Shown: positions 45,181 to 54,210 of the stretch, piece after piece
How the letters are laid out: each line of letters opens with the position of its first letter
How positions within the stretch are numbered: position 1 is the first letter of the stretch
Source: an uncultured Aquimarina sp.
GTDB lineage: Bacteria; Bacteroidota; Bacteroidia; Flavobacteriales; Flavobacteriaceae
Reading direction: 5' to 3'
NCBI GenBank assembly: GCA_947498455.1
Contig: CANMKK010000009.1
Location: 62,001-126,000 of the forward strand
Length of the DNA stretch: 64,000 nucleotides
The notes under the pieces: model-generated
Told to the model about the DNA's origin: nothing
The model's input: the letters and a program-made list of their open reading frames with translations, nothing else
Database searches by the model: none
Program-made: the position numbers and the translations under genes

Positions 45181-46447
45181 GGTGTACGACAAATTTCCTT
45201 TAAGCCGCATTTTGACATAATTGTTTGATTCTGTGTTCTTGTTTGCTTTTGTATACTACTCTTAGCTGCGCCATTTGTTGGAATCCTTTTCATTGTCCAT
45301 CGCTGCCCAGATAATTTTAATCGTTGTTGCAGTACATCTTTATGCGCAGATTCTATAGCGCCAGAACCTATCAGGAGTCCTTCTTTAAGGTATTTATGAT
45401 ACTGCATCCTATCTTTGTTTTGTTTGTAATAATTGATTAACCTTTTTCTTTTTACTGTTGTCTTTTGTTGCTTGGGGGAGTTTTTCAAGGGCTTCAATAA
45501 TGGGGTCAATGCCTTTATCTAACATTGTTTGGGAAAGTCTATCGATCCACTTATACCTTTTGTTTTGGTCTTTGATAATATAATTTGGCAAATTCACATA
45601 AATGTTCTTTGCTATGGTAATAATCCAAGATCTGTAGGCTATCAGGATAGTGTTGTTTTATCCACTTCCAAATCCATCTGGCACCATCGGCTATAAATAC
45701 AATGTTGTTCAGGTTCTCTAAATGATAGTCCATTTTGGAAATGAACTCTTTATAGTCTCCCAGATGGGTGACATAGGTAGATTTGGTTAATTCTGTTCGT
45801 TTTGGACTTACTTCAACAATATCCTTGAGTTGATATGTCCGTCCCAACTTACTCTCCTTCCAGCTTTCTTCCCTTGTTAAGTACATCGCTCCGTCCACAC
45901 TTACATAATGAAGTTCATTAGCCTTCTGCGGGTCATATTCTTTGTAAATAGCTTTAGAAATAATACGATTATCTTCTTCCTCGATCCATTGCCCATATTG
46001 GTGGCAAACACGCTCGATTTGCTTAGAATTGATATTGGCTCCTGTTAAATTATTGAGCACTTCTTCTGCATCACGAAAAACCAAATGCTGACCGATATAA
46101 CACATCGTTTCTTGGGTTAGACTACTAATATTCATAGAGCCAACCGTTTTGGATAAAATATGATTCTTACATAAGGTTATTTTTCCAAATCGAGTTTGGA
46201 GTTTTTTTTTTTTTTTGAGTTTTGCTCTTGGAAACATTGCCAACGGACAATTGTAAGAGTTCCTTCTCAAATTTTTTCATCATTACTGCATATGACAACT
46301 CGTAATCATAACCGCTACGCATACGTATTGGGTCTGATTCCCATTCTTCTAAATGTTTTGAAAGAAATTCGGTAGCGCGAGATTTAAAATCCATTGTTTC
46401 TAATAAAGATACAAATTCCTAACAAATGGGAAATTTGTCGTACACCC
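45180..46447 (-). mobile_element. ISKra4-type insertion sequence, about 1.27 kb
   Basis: Perfect 18-base terminal inverted repeats GGTGTACGACAAATTTCC (45181-45198) and its complement (46429-46446) bound the element. They are flanked by the direct repeat ATAAAAA (45173-45179 and 46448-46454), a likely 7-base target duplication. The inside carries one transposase broken into several frames. The intact ends and duplication suggest a fairly recent insertion. Confidence 0.88.
45200..46394 (-). pseudogene. ISKra4-family transposase, multiply frameshifted
   Basis: The coding sequence runs MDFKSRATEFLSKHLEEWES at 46394 to QLCQNAA with a stop at 45202-45200, about 395 codons, but in five successive frames. 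Frames change at an A15 run (about 46202-46216), near 45590, near 45445 and near 45275. Each change is +1, as if one base had been added each time. DDE-type motifs are still readable (YVSVDGAMY, VFIADGARWIW, LIGSGAIESAHK). It cannot make a full transposase as it stands. Confidence 0.85.
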
Positions 46448-46961
46448 ATAAAAATAGATAAACAATAATTAAAAAAATATTTTCACCAAAACCATTTCAG
46501 ATGTGGTGGCTAAGGTTTTTTATGAACTAATTACCCTAATAATTAATAGTCGGATTAAATGACATTAAACGTTTTTCTTAATCAATAATTTTACTAATTT
46601 TGAGTGCTTTAATTGGGATGAATGTCTAGAAATTATAATTAATTATTTTTTTAACTAAACCCTCTTAAAAACAATTTAATATAATATAAAGCGAATTGTA
46701 ATAATTTATATTGAGGTTTTTAGAAATGAATTAATAGCGCTTCTAGATTCACAATGTAAGATTACAAGAAGAAGAATACGTTTAATTTTTAATTAAGGAA
46801 AAATATTCAAATATCTTATAGGTATAAATTCTTATTAATTAATTTTTTATAAGTTTTTTGTTTTCTTTGGGAGGGGTAAAAATATTTTGGCTTTACTATA
46901 GATGATTATGATGTTTTTGGTTGCTTAATATTATCTAACTAATAGAATTCAATTTGATAAA
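46448..46961. other. 514-bp AT-rich spacer before the second half of the locus
   Basis: I see no ORF, RNA or terminator. The first 70 or so bases may be the continuation of the IS630-like relic. A promoter for the following glycosyltransferase run is expected here, but no convincing TTTG/TAnnTTTG pair was found. Confidence 0.3.
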
Positions 46962-48062
46962 ATGATACTTGTTTATATTGTAAATCGTATAGATGGTCCG
47001 GGGGGGTTAGAAAGAGTTCTATCCATAAAAGCCACCATGTTGGCTGATGAATTTGATTATAAAATACATATAATAACTCTTAATCAAGATAATGAAAATC
47101 TCTTTTATGATTTTAGCTCCAAGATAACTTATCACAATATTGAAGCGATAGGAAATCCAATATCAAAAATGTTTGCCTATATCTCAGGTCTTAATGAGAT
47201 TATAAAAAAAATTAGCCCACATGTGATTGCTGTATGCGATGATGGCCTGAAAGGTTTTTTTGTTCCAATAATAGTAAAAAAGCCATGCCCGATGATATAT
47301 GAAAGACATGTGTCAAAAAATGTGGTAATAAGAAAAGATGCTCCTTCAATTTTCAATAAGATTAATACGAAGATTAAATTTAGTCTTATGAATTTTGGAG
47401 GTCGATTTTATGATCGTTTTGTTGTACTTACCAATGGGAATCTTAAAGAATGGAATTTTAAGAATATTGTGGTTATTCCTAATCCTTTATCTTTTTGTCC
47501 AGAGAAACAGAGTAAGCTTGTCAATAAAAATGTTTTGGCAGTTGGAAAACAAAGTTATCAAAAAGGATATGATCGTTTATTAAAAAGTTGGAAAATAGTA
47601 ACAGATACTTATCCGGAATGGACTTTAAATATATATGGAACAATCAATGAATCGGAAGGGTTAGTAGAACAAGCAGGCGCGTTAAAAATTGGTAGTAAAG
47701 TGAATTTCTATCAACCAGTAAAAAATATTGCAGAAAAATATCAAGAAGCTTCAATTTATGTTATGTCGTCAAGGTATGAGGGGTTTGGAATGGTGTTAAC
47801 AGAGGCAATGGCTTACGGAGTACCATGCGTTTCGTTCGATTGTCCATTTGGTCCTTCTGATATTATTACCAATAAAGAAAACGGAATTTTGATAAAAAAT
47901 GGTGATACTGAAGGTTTGGCGAATGCTATAAAACTTTTGATAGATAACGATGAAATGAGAAAATCTATGGGCAAAAATGCAAGAATAAGTGTAAATAGAT
48001 ATATGCCTAAAAAAATTGGATCGGAATGGAATGATTTGTTTACTAGTTTAATTTCGAATTAG
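46962..48062 (+). CDS. Glycosyltransferase family 4
   Basis: The 366-residue GT-B enzyme has an N-terminal acceptor domain starting MILVYIVNRIDGPGGLERVL and a C-terminal donor domain with the E-x7-E motif in SSRYEGFGMVLTEAMAYGVP and PFGPSDIITNKENG. It is probably a retaining transferase acting on the cytosolic lipid-linked repeat unit. Its stop is one base before the next GT, which is a paralogue. Donor and acceptor are unknown. Confidence 0.92.
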   Translation: MILVYIVNRIDGPGGLERVLSIKATMLADEFDYKIHIITLNQDNENLFYDFSSKITYHNIEAIGNPISKMFAYISGLNEIIKKISPHVIAVCDDGLKGFFVPIIVKKPCPMIYERHVSKNVVIRKDAPSIFNKINTKIKFSLMNFGGRFYDRFVVLTNGNLKEWNFKNIVVIPNPLSFCPEKQSKLVNKNVLAVGKQSYQKGYDRLLKSWKIVTDTYPEWTLNIYGTINESEGLVEQAGALKIGSKVNFYQPVKNIAEKYQEASIYVMSSRYEGFGMVLTEAMAYGVPCVSFDCPFGPSDIITNKENGILIKNGDTEGLANAIKLLIDNDEMRKSMGKNARISVNRYMPKKIGSEWNDLFTSLISN

Positions 48063-48063
48063 C

Positions 48064-49200
48064 ATGAAGATAGTCTTTGTTATTGATCAGGTACATACCC
48101 ATGGCGGAATCGAAAGAGTACTTTCTATCAAAGCGAATCATTTAGTTCTCAATCCAGAAAATGAGGTGTTTATTATTACCTCTGAGCAAAAGGGGATACC
48201 TTCTTGTTATGAGTTTAATAACAAGATTACTTTCATAGATTTAGGTGTAAATTACCAACGAGATATATCATACTTTCATCCAAAAAACCTAAGAAAGCTA
48301 CCAAAGCATATTTTTGCAATACGTTCTCAGATTAAAAACATAAAACCCGATGTCTTAGTCGTATGTAGTCATAGTACAGATACATATTTTATGCCTTTTG
48401 TCTGTAAAAAAGTGCCTAAAATAAAGGAGTTTCATTACTCAAAGCACATTGAGGTGGCAGCCAGAACAAAACCGAAGAATAAATATAAAAAATACTTTTT
48501 CAAGTTTGCGGACTATGTAGAAAGTAAATATGACAAGCTGGTAGTACTAAATAAGGATGAAAAAGCATATTATAAATCGGATAATACGATTGTGATTGGT
48601 AATCCACTTACTTTTTATCCCGATACCACAGCACCTTTAGATAGCAAAGTTGCTATCGCAGTTGGTAGAATTGCTCCTGTAAAAGGATATGATACTTTGA
48701 TTGATATTTGGAACCTTTTTCAGGCTAAAAAGAACAATTGGAAACTTCATATATATGGAACAGGTGATATAGGATATATGAAGATGTTACAAGATAAGAT
48801 TGATGGATATGGGCTTCAGGAGTCATTGGTTTTAAAAGGATCGAGCAATACCATACAAGACGAAATGCTACATGCTGCCGTTTTTCTTATGACCTCACAT
48901 AATGAGTGTTTTCCGTTAGTATTGCTGGAGGCGCAAGCATGTGGATTGCCTATTGTATCTTTTGACTGCCCTAATGGCCCAAGAAATATCATCAATGATA
49001 AAAAAGATGGTTCTTTGATTCCCTTGTATGACAATGAAGAATTTGCAAATCATCTTAATGAGTTATTAGCTAATACCGAGTACTTAAAAACAATGGGAGT
49101 ATATGCTCGGAAGAATGCTGTAAAATATGAAGTAAACACCATAATGAATCAATGGATGGATATGTTTAGAAATGTAATCCAGGTAAAAGATAGAAAATGA
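48064..49200 (+). CDS. Glycosyltransferase family 4 (paralogue of the preceding gene)
   Basis: The protein has 378 residues with the same opening pattern (THGGIERVLSIKANHL versus PGGLERVLSIKATML). The donor-site region reads SHNECFPLVLLEAQACGLP and CPNGPRNIINDKKDG. The two genes look like a tandem duplication that diverged. The end overlaps the next gene's ATG by 4 bases, so the genes are translationally coupled. Confidence 0.92.
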   Translation: MKIVFVIDQVHTHGGIERVLSIKANHLVLNPENEVFIITSEQKGIPSCYEFNNKITFIDLGVNYQRDISYFHPKNLRKLPKHIFAIRSQIKNIKPDVLVVCSHSTDTYFMPFVCKKVPKIKEFHYSKHIEVAARTKPKNKYKKYFFKFADYVESKYDKLVVLNKDEKAYYKSDNTIVIGNPLTFYPDTTAPLDSKVAIAVGRIAPVKGYDTLIDIWNLFQAKKNNWKLHIYGTGDIGYMKMLQDKIDGYGLQESLVLKGSSNTIQDEMLHAAVFLMTSHNECFPLVLLEAQACGLPIVSFDCPNGPRNIINDKKDGSLIPLYDNEEFANHLNELLANTEYLKTMGVYARKNAVKYEVNTIMNQWMDMFRNVIQVKDRK

Positions 49201-49772
49201 GACAATTAATTGATTATATTTACTACTTTTTTCTAATACCTCATATACTTGTATATAAAACAAGTAAGAATAAGGAGAGTATAGATAAAGATATCGTAAG
49301 ATGGAAGGAAAAGAGAGGATTACAAGGCGGAAATATCAAATTGTTATTATCTTTTCTTACAAATTCGCCAGATTTCAGAACAATTTTTTATTTTAGATGT
49401 CGGGGATTTATTACACATATTCTTAATCTATATTGTAGAAAAGAAAAATATTTTATTATTGATATTAATACCAAGCTAGGTGGTGGTATTCTTACGGGAC
49501 ATCCGTATAGTACCATTCTAAATGCGAATTCTATTGGAGAATGCTTTTATGTAAACCATTTGGTAACCGTTGGAGAGGTTGACGGGAAACGACCTACCAT
49601 AGGTGATAATGTATCGGTGTATACCGGAGCGATTATAATTGGTGATATTACTATAGGTAATAATAGCGTAATTGGAGCAGGATCTGTTGTAGTAAAAGAC
49701 GTTCCTGATAATTGCGTAGTAGTTGGTAATCCGGCAAGGATTGTAAAAAAAGACGGAAAAAGGGTTATATAG
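49197..49772 (+). CDS. Serine acetyltransferase-like hexapeptide (LbH) acyltransferase
   Basis: The protein has 191 residues. The C-terminal two thirds is a left-handed beta helix of hexapeptide repeats (IGECFYVNHLVTVGE, PTIGDNVSVYTGAIIIGDITIGNNSVIGAGSVV) ending VPDNCVVVGNPARIV. The family transfers acetyl groups from acetyl-CoA to serine or sugars. In this operon an O- or N-acetylation of a sugar is more likely than cysteine synthesis (inference). Confidence 0.9.
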   Translation: MRQLIDYIYYFFLIPHILVYKTSKNKESIDKDIVRWKEKRGLQGGNIKLLLSFLTNSPDFRTIFYFRCRGFITHILNLYCRKEKYFIIDINTKLGGGILTGHPYSTILNANSIGECFYVNHLVTVGEVDGKRPTIGDNVSVYTGAIIIGDITIGNNSVIGAGSVVVKDVPDNCVVVGNPARIVKKDGKRVI

Positions 49773-50043
49773 TTGTTACACAACATATATAATCATTACA
49801 TTAATGTAGTACTGTGATGTATCTTTTATGTTATACCAGTTATTGTTTGAATTTACTAGAAAATAAAATAAAGATTTTTTTGTTTCAATGAAGAATAAAA
49901 ATCAAGCATAGCTAGGCTACGATTTATTTTTATTCTGAAATTGAGGCACAAAAAAGAACATTTTATTATGGTAAATTCAAATGATAAATGGTATTAGCAT
50001 CCGGTAGTATACATGATGTGCTAGACAACAAGAATGTATTGGG

Positions 50044-51525
50044 ATGAATTTACTCGTAGAAATACAAAAATCTATAGAGGAGCATAGAGACATGAATGCT
50101 TTTTATATAGAGGGTACATATCATACCTATAAAGATTTTGCTCAGGTAATTTCTGATATTAGGAATGTTATAAGGAATACTGTTGCAAATGATGAAGCAG
50201 TAGTAGGGCTTATAACGAATAATGATATACATACCTACGCATCTATTATTGCTTTATGGATGGAGGGAAAAGGTTATGTGCCTATACATCCTGATTTTCC
50301 AGTTTCCAGAAATGAAGTAATTATTAGAGAAGCAGAGGTTAACGCCATTCTAGATTCTTCAACCGATCAGGTTTTTAAGACGCATAATACTATTTCCACC
50401 AGAATATTAGATACTGTACAAATTGATTTGATACCTGTATCAGTAAAAGCAGAAGATTTAGGGTACATATTTTTTACTTCTGGTACTACTGGTACTCCAA
50501 AGGGAGTTCCTATTACGTTTGGTAATTTGGAAGGTTTTATAGAGGCTTTTTGGGCATTGGATTATACTCTAGACAGTACCGATAGATGTTTGCAAATGTT
50601 CGAATTGACCTTTGATTTATCAGTATTCTCATATTTGGCACCCATTCTTAAAGGAGCTTGTATCTATACGATACCAAAAGAAGAGATAAAATACAGTTAT
50701 ATTTTCGAATTAATGGAGGATCATAAGCTTACTTTTATGTTAATGGTTCCTTCCATATTGCATTATCTAAGACCATATTTCGATGAAATTGATTGTACGT
50801 CAGTACGATATAGTCTATTTTGTGGAGAGGCGTTGCCACTAGATGTAACAGAAGAATGGAGTAGCTGTATACCTAATGCTACCATTGATAATGTATATGG
50901 CCCTACCGAGTGTACCATATTTTGTACCGATTATACATATCGTAGAAATGATAGCAATAAAACCCATAATGGTGTATTGACTATTGGTAAAAGCATGAAA
51001 AATACCATTACATTAATTGTAGATGAGGATGAAAATGAGGTAGCGAATGGAGAGAGTGGAGAATTATGTTTAAGTGGTGCGCAATTAACACAGGGATATT
51101 GGAAAAACGAAGAGAAGAATAAAGAAGTATTTTTTAATAAGGAATATAAAGGAAAACAAACCAGGTTTTATAGAACTGGAGATTTGTGCTCAATGGATGA
51201 TGAAGGGGATATTTTATATTTAGGGAGAATAGATTTTCAGGCTAAAATCCAGGGATTTAGGGTTGAAATATCAGAAATCGAGTTCGAAACTAAAGCAATA
51301 TTAAGTAAAACCAATGCTGTAGCAATCGCATTTAAGAATGCGATACATCATACCGAAATAGGATTGGCAATCGAATCATTGGTATTCGATACCAAAGAAT
51401 TGATTGAATCTTTAAAAACAAAATTACCACCATACATGATACCCACCCAGGTAAAGTTTGTTGATAAATTTCCTTTGAATACCAATGGAAAGACGGATAG
51501 AAAGAAATTAAAAGAATTATTTTAA
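50044..51525 (+). CDS. DltA-like amino-acid adenylating enzyme
   Basis: The 493-residue stand-alone adenylation enzyme activates an amino acid with ATP and loads it on a carrier protein. Cores: FTSGTTGTPKGVPI (144-157), FDLSVFSY with Asp191 that binds an alpha-amino group, FCGEALPLD with Cys260 at the position reported as important for D-alanine choice in Bacillus DltA, NVYGPTE, and TNGKTDRKKL with the catalytic Lys. Length and motif set match DltA rather than a large NRPS module. The carrier protein gene follows within 23 bases. D-alanine is the likely but unproven substrate. Confidence 0.85.
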   Translation: MNLLVEIQKSIEEHRDMNAFYIEGTYHTYKDFAQVISDIRNVIRNTVANDEAVVGLITNNDIHTYASIIALWMEGKGYVPIHPDFPVSRNEVIIREAEVNAILDSSTDQVFKTHNTISTRILDTVQIDLIPVSVKAEDLGYIFFTSGTTGTPKGVPITFGNLEGFIEAFWALDYTLDSTDRCLQMFELTFDLSVFSYLAPILKGACIYTIPKEEIKYSYIFELMEDHKLTFMLMVPSILHYLRPYFDEIDCTSVRYSLFCGEALPLDVTEEWSSCIPNATIDNVYGPTECTIFCTDYTYRRNDSNKTHNGVLTIGKSMKNTITLIVDEDENEVANGESGELCLSGAQLTQGYWKNEEKNKEVFFNKEYKGKQTRFYRTGDLCSMDDEGDILYLGRIDFQAKIQGFRVEISEIEFETKAILSKTNAVAIAFKNAIHHTEIGLAIESLVFDTKELIESLKTKLPPYMIPTQVKFVDKFPLNTNGKTDRKKLKELF

Positions 51526-51548
51526 GGATAATTAGTACTAATAAACCA

Positions 51549-51788
51549 ATGGAATTACATACAATTAAAAACAAAGTAAAGGATGTTCTTACATCCATAC
51601 TGGAGCATAATAACTTCGAGATTCATGATGAATTAACGGCCAAGGATGTAGACGGATGGAATTCCCTATCACATATGATGATTATCACGAAGATAGAGGA
51701 AGAGTTTAATATCAAATTTAAGCTAAGAGAGTTAAACAAATTAAAGAATATGGGAGCTTTAGTTACTCTTATTCAGAATAAAGCATAA
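51549..51788 (+). CDS. Acyl/D-alanyl carrier protein (DltC-like)
   Basis: The 79-residue acidic four-helix carrier has the phosphopantetheine serine Ser39 in DVDGWNSLSH. It is expected to hold the aminoacyl group made by the upstream adenylating enzyme as a thioester. It sits between DltA-like and MBOAT genes, 23 bases after one and 7 before the other, which is the dlt operon logic. Confidence 0.88.
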   Translation: MELHTIKNKVKDVLTSILEHNNFEIHDELTAKDVDGWNSLSHMMIITKIEEEFNIKFKLRELNKLKNMGALVTLIQNKA

Positions 51789-51795
51789 AACTGTT

Positions 51796-53241
51796 TTGGT
51801 TTTTAATTCATTAGATTTTTTGGCCTTTATACTACCTGTACTATTATTATATTGGTTGTTGTTTAAAAGAACCAGTACATTGCAAAATGTCTTTTTATTA
51901 ACCGCAAGTTTATTTTTCTATGCTTGGGCTGATTGGAGATTTCTTGCTCTGTTGATAGCGAGTATCCTGGTCAATTATTATTTAGGAATTAAGATCCATA
52001 ATGAGGAGGATGAAAAAAAAAGAAGCTTGTTTTTATACATAGGATCTATATTTAATATAGGTCTATTGTTATATTTTAAGTACGTTAATTTTTTCTATGA
52101 AGGTTTTTATGAAATTTTAAATATCTTTGGATTAGAATCAGGAAACACTTCATTTCAGATTTTATTACCATTGGGAATTAGTTTCTTTACATTTCAGACA
52201 TTAGGGTACCTCATGGATGTGTACAATGATGAAATAGAACCCACCAGAAATCTATTAGACTTTTCCTTATTTGTAGCATTTTTTCCGAAAATATTATCTG
52301 GACCTATAGAAAGAGCAGCCAATCTAATTCCACAATTAGAGGAAAAAAGAGTGTTAGAGTATCATGCTTTTGTAGATGGTTTGCGACAGATTTTATGGGG
52401 GTTATTTGCCAAAATAGTAATCGCAGAAAATTGTGCCGCTATTGCAAACCCCATTTTTGCTAATTATGAGCAGCAACCAGGAAGTACATTACTATTGGGG
52501 ATATTCTTTTATGCTATACAATTGTATGCAGATTTCTCCGGATATTCCAATATGGCAATTGGGGTATCAAAATTATTCGGGATCCAGCTGATGCGTAATT
52601 TTTCCACTCCGTTTTTTTCTACGAACATAGGTGACTTTTGGAGAAATTGGCATATTTCATTGACCACTTGGATGATGGACTACGTGTTTACACCACTTTC
52701 TTTTATGCTGAGAAGACATCATAAGAAAGGGCTTATGATTTCTATTATAACCACTTTTGTTTTTGTAGGTTTTTGGCATGGGGCTAATTGGACATTTGTT
52801 TTATATGGATTACTCCATGGAATCTATTTTATCCCTTTGGTATATTCTGGAAAAATGAATACTTCACAGGTAGTTGCAAAAGGGAAATTACTACCATCGT
52901 TAAAAGAAGTTTTTAGAATGCTATCATTGTTTATACTAATTATGTTTACGGATGTATTTTTCAGAGCCGATACTATAGTAGATGCTTTTAGCTATTTAGG
53001 TAAAACTTTCTCAGGTAGTATGCTACAAAGACCAACAGGAATCGTGAACAGTTTGGTATTCATTACATTTGCTTTGATTGGATTGTATATGTTTGTAGAA
53101 TGGATTCATAGAGAAAGAAAACATGATTTTGAAATAAGTTCGTATAATGTGTATCTTCGATGGGGTTCTTATATACTACTATTTATACTGATATTATTTT
53201 TTGGTAGGAGTTCAGAAACTTTTATATACTTTCAATTTTAA
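51796..53241 (+). CDS. MBOAT O-acyltransferase (DltB-like, copy 1)
   Basis: The 481-residue polytopic membrane protein has about ten or more helices. The MBOAT catalytic His328 is in GFWHGANWTF, with a second conserved histidine H286 in RNWHISLTTWMMDY. It would accept the aminoacyl or acyl group from the carrier protein and pass it across the membrane to a glycan. The start is TTG at 51796, fitting the family opening MVFNSLDFLAFILPV. Its partner SGNH gene follows 5 bases later. Confidence 0.92.
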   Translation: MVFNSLDFLAFILPVLLLYWLLFKRTSTLQNVFLLTASLFFYAWADWRFLALLIASILVNYYLGIKIHNEEDEKKRSLFLYIGSIFNIGLLLYFKYVNFFYEGFYEILNIFGLESGNTSFQILLPLGISFFTFQTLGYLMDVYNDEIEPTRNLLDFSLFVAFFPKILSGPIERAANLIPQLEEKRVLEYHAFVDGLRQILWGLFAKIVIAENCAAIANPIFANYEQQPGSTLLLGIFFYAIQLYADFSGYSNMAIGVSKLFGIQLMRNFSTPFFSTNIGDFWRNWHISLTTWMMDYVFTPLSFMLRRHHKKGLMISIITTFVFVGFWHGANWTFVLYGLLHGIYFIPLVYSGKMNTSQVVAKGKLLPSLKEVFRMLSLFILIMFTDVFFRADTIVDAFSYLGKTFSGSMLQRPTGIVNSLVFITFALIGLYMFVEWIHRERKHDFEISSYNVYLRWGSYILLFILILFFGRSSETFIYFQF

Positions 53242-53246
53242 CAGCT

Positions 53247-54167
53247 ATGAGGGTTTTGATATTAAAATTAAGTCTTTTTTTAGGAATTTGTCTGGCAATT
53301 GTGACCTTTGTATTGAAGAATTATGGAGGAAATGTAGATTATTTCTATGAAAAATTTACAACTCCTAAAACGAAATCTATGATTATAGGAGATTCCAGAG
53401 CTTTTCAGGGAATTCAACCAGCGGTTATGAATTCATATTTTCAGGGAAAAGGATATGATACTCCTGTACTTAATTATAGTTTTACAATTGCTCAGGCGAT
53501 GATAGGACCACTGTACAACGAAAGTATTTTTAAGAAACTAGACACATCTGGGGACAACGGTATTTTTGTAATATCTGTTACTCCAGAGATGCTAACATCA
53601 CATCGGGATTATAATGATGAGATAGGGCAGTTTAGAGAAGAAGGACAGCCACCACATAATATGGAGTTTGTAACTATGAATCCTAACTACGAATACCTTA
53701 TTAAAAATTTATCATTCTTCCATTTTAAAGCACTGTTTAGAGGGAACTCTAAAGTTCATAAAGATGGATGGTTAGAAGAAGCTAACTTGCCAACAGACGA
53801 AAAAATGTTTCTGGAATGGAAAAAACATCAAATAGATCTTTTCTTGTCCGATACCAAAGGAGCCAAATTATCTAAAATCAGAATTCAGAGTTTAGGAGAG
53901 CTTATAGAAAGGTTAGATACGCATGGAACGGTATTTTTGGTACGAATGCCGATAGGAGAGGAATTTTTGGACTATGAAAATACGAATTTTCCAAATTTTA
54001 ATAGTATTATTGATTCGATTGCCGAAATAAAACATATTTCATATTTTGATTTTAATCGATATAAAAAAAAATATAAGACCTATGATGGGCATCATATAGA
54101 TAAATTTGCGGGAGCAGAATTTACAAAAGTGCTATGTGATTCTATATATAGTAATTTACAGAAGTAA
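53247..54167 (+). CDS. Membrane-anchored SGNH-type protein (DltD/AlgX-like partner)
   Basis: The 306-residue protein has a single N-terminal membrane anchor (about 5-24). The periplasmic domain has the nucleophile motif GDSRAFQG (Ser50) and a C-terminal Asp-His pair in DGHHIDKFAG. These are SGNH-hydrolase features shared by DltD and the alginate acetylation proteins. It probably performs or assists the outer-face transfer of the group brought by the MBOAT protein. Sequence identity to true DltD is not apparent by eye. Confidence 0.8.
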   Translation: MRVLILKLSLFLGICLAIVTFVLKNYGGNVDYFYEKFTTPKTKSMIIGDSRAFQGIQPAVMNSYFQGKGYDTPVLNYSFTIAQAMIGPLYNESIFKKLDTSGDNGIFVISVTPEMLTSHRDYNDEIGQFREEGQPPHNMEFVTMNPNYEYLIKNLSFFHFKALFRGNSKVHKDGWLEEANLPTDEKMFLEWKKHQIDLFLSDTKGAKLSKIRIQSLGELIERLDTHGTVFLVRMPIGEEFLDYENTNFPNFNSIIDSIAEIKHISYFDFNRYKKKYKTYDGHHIDKFAGAEFTKVLCDSIYSNLQK

Positions 54168-54210
54168 AAATGAATTGTAAGGATAGTAATACTTTAATGA
54201 ATATTAGCCT

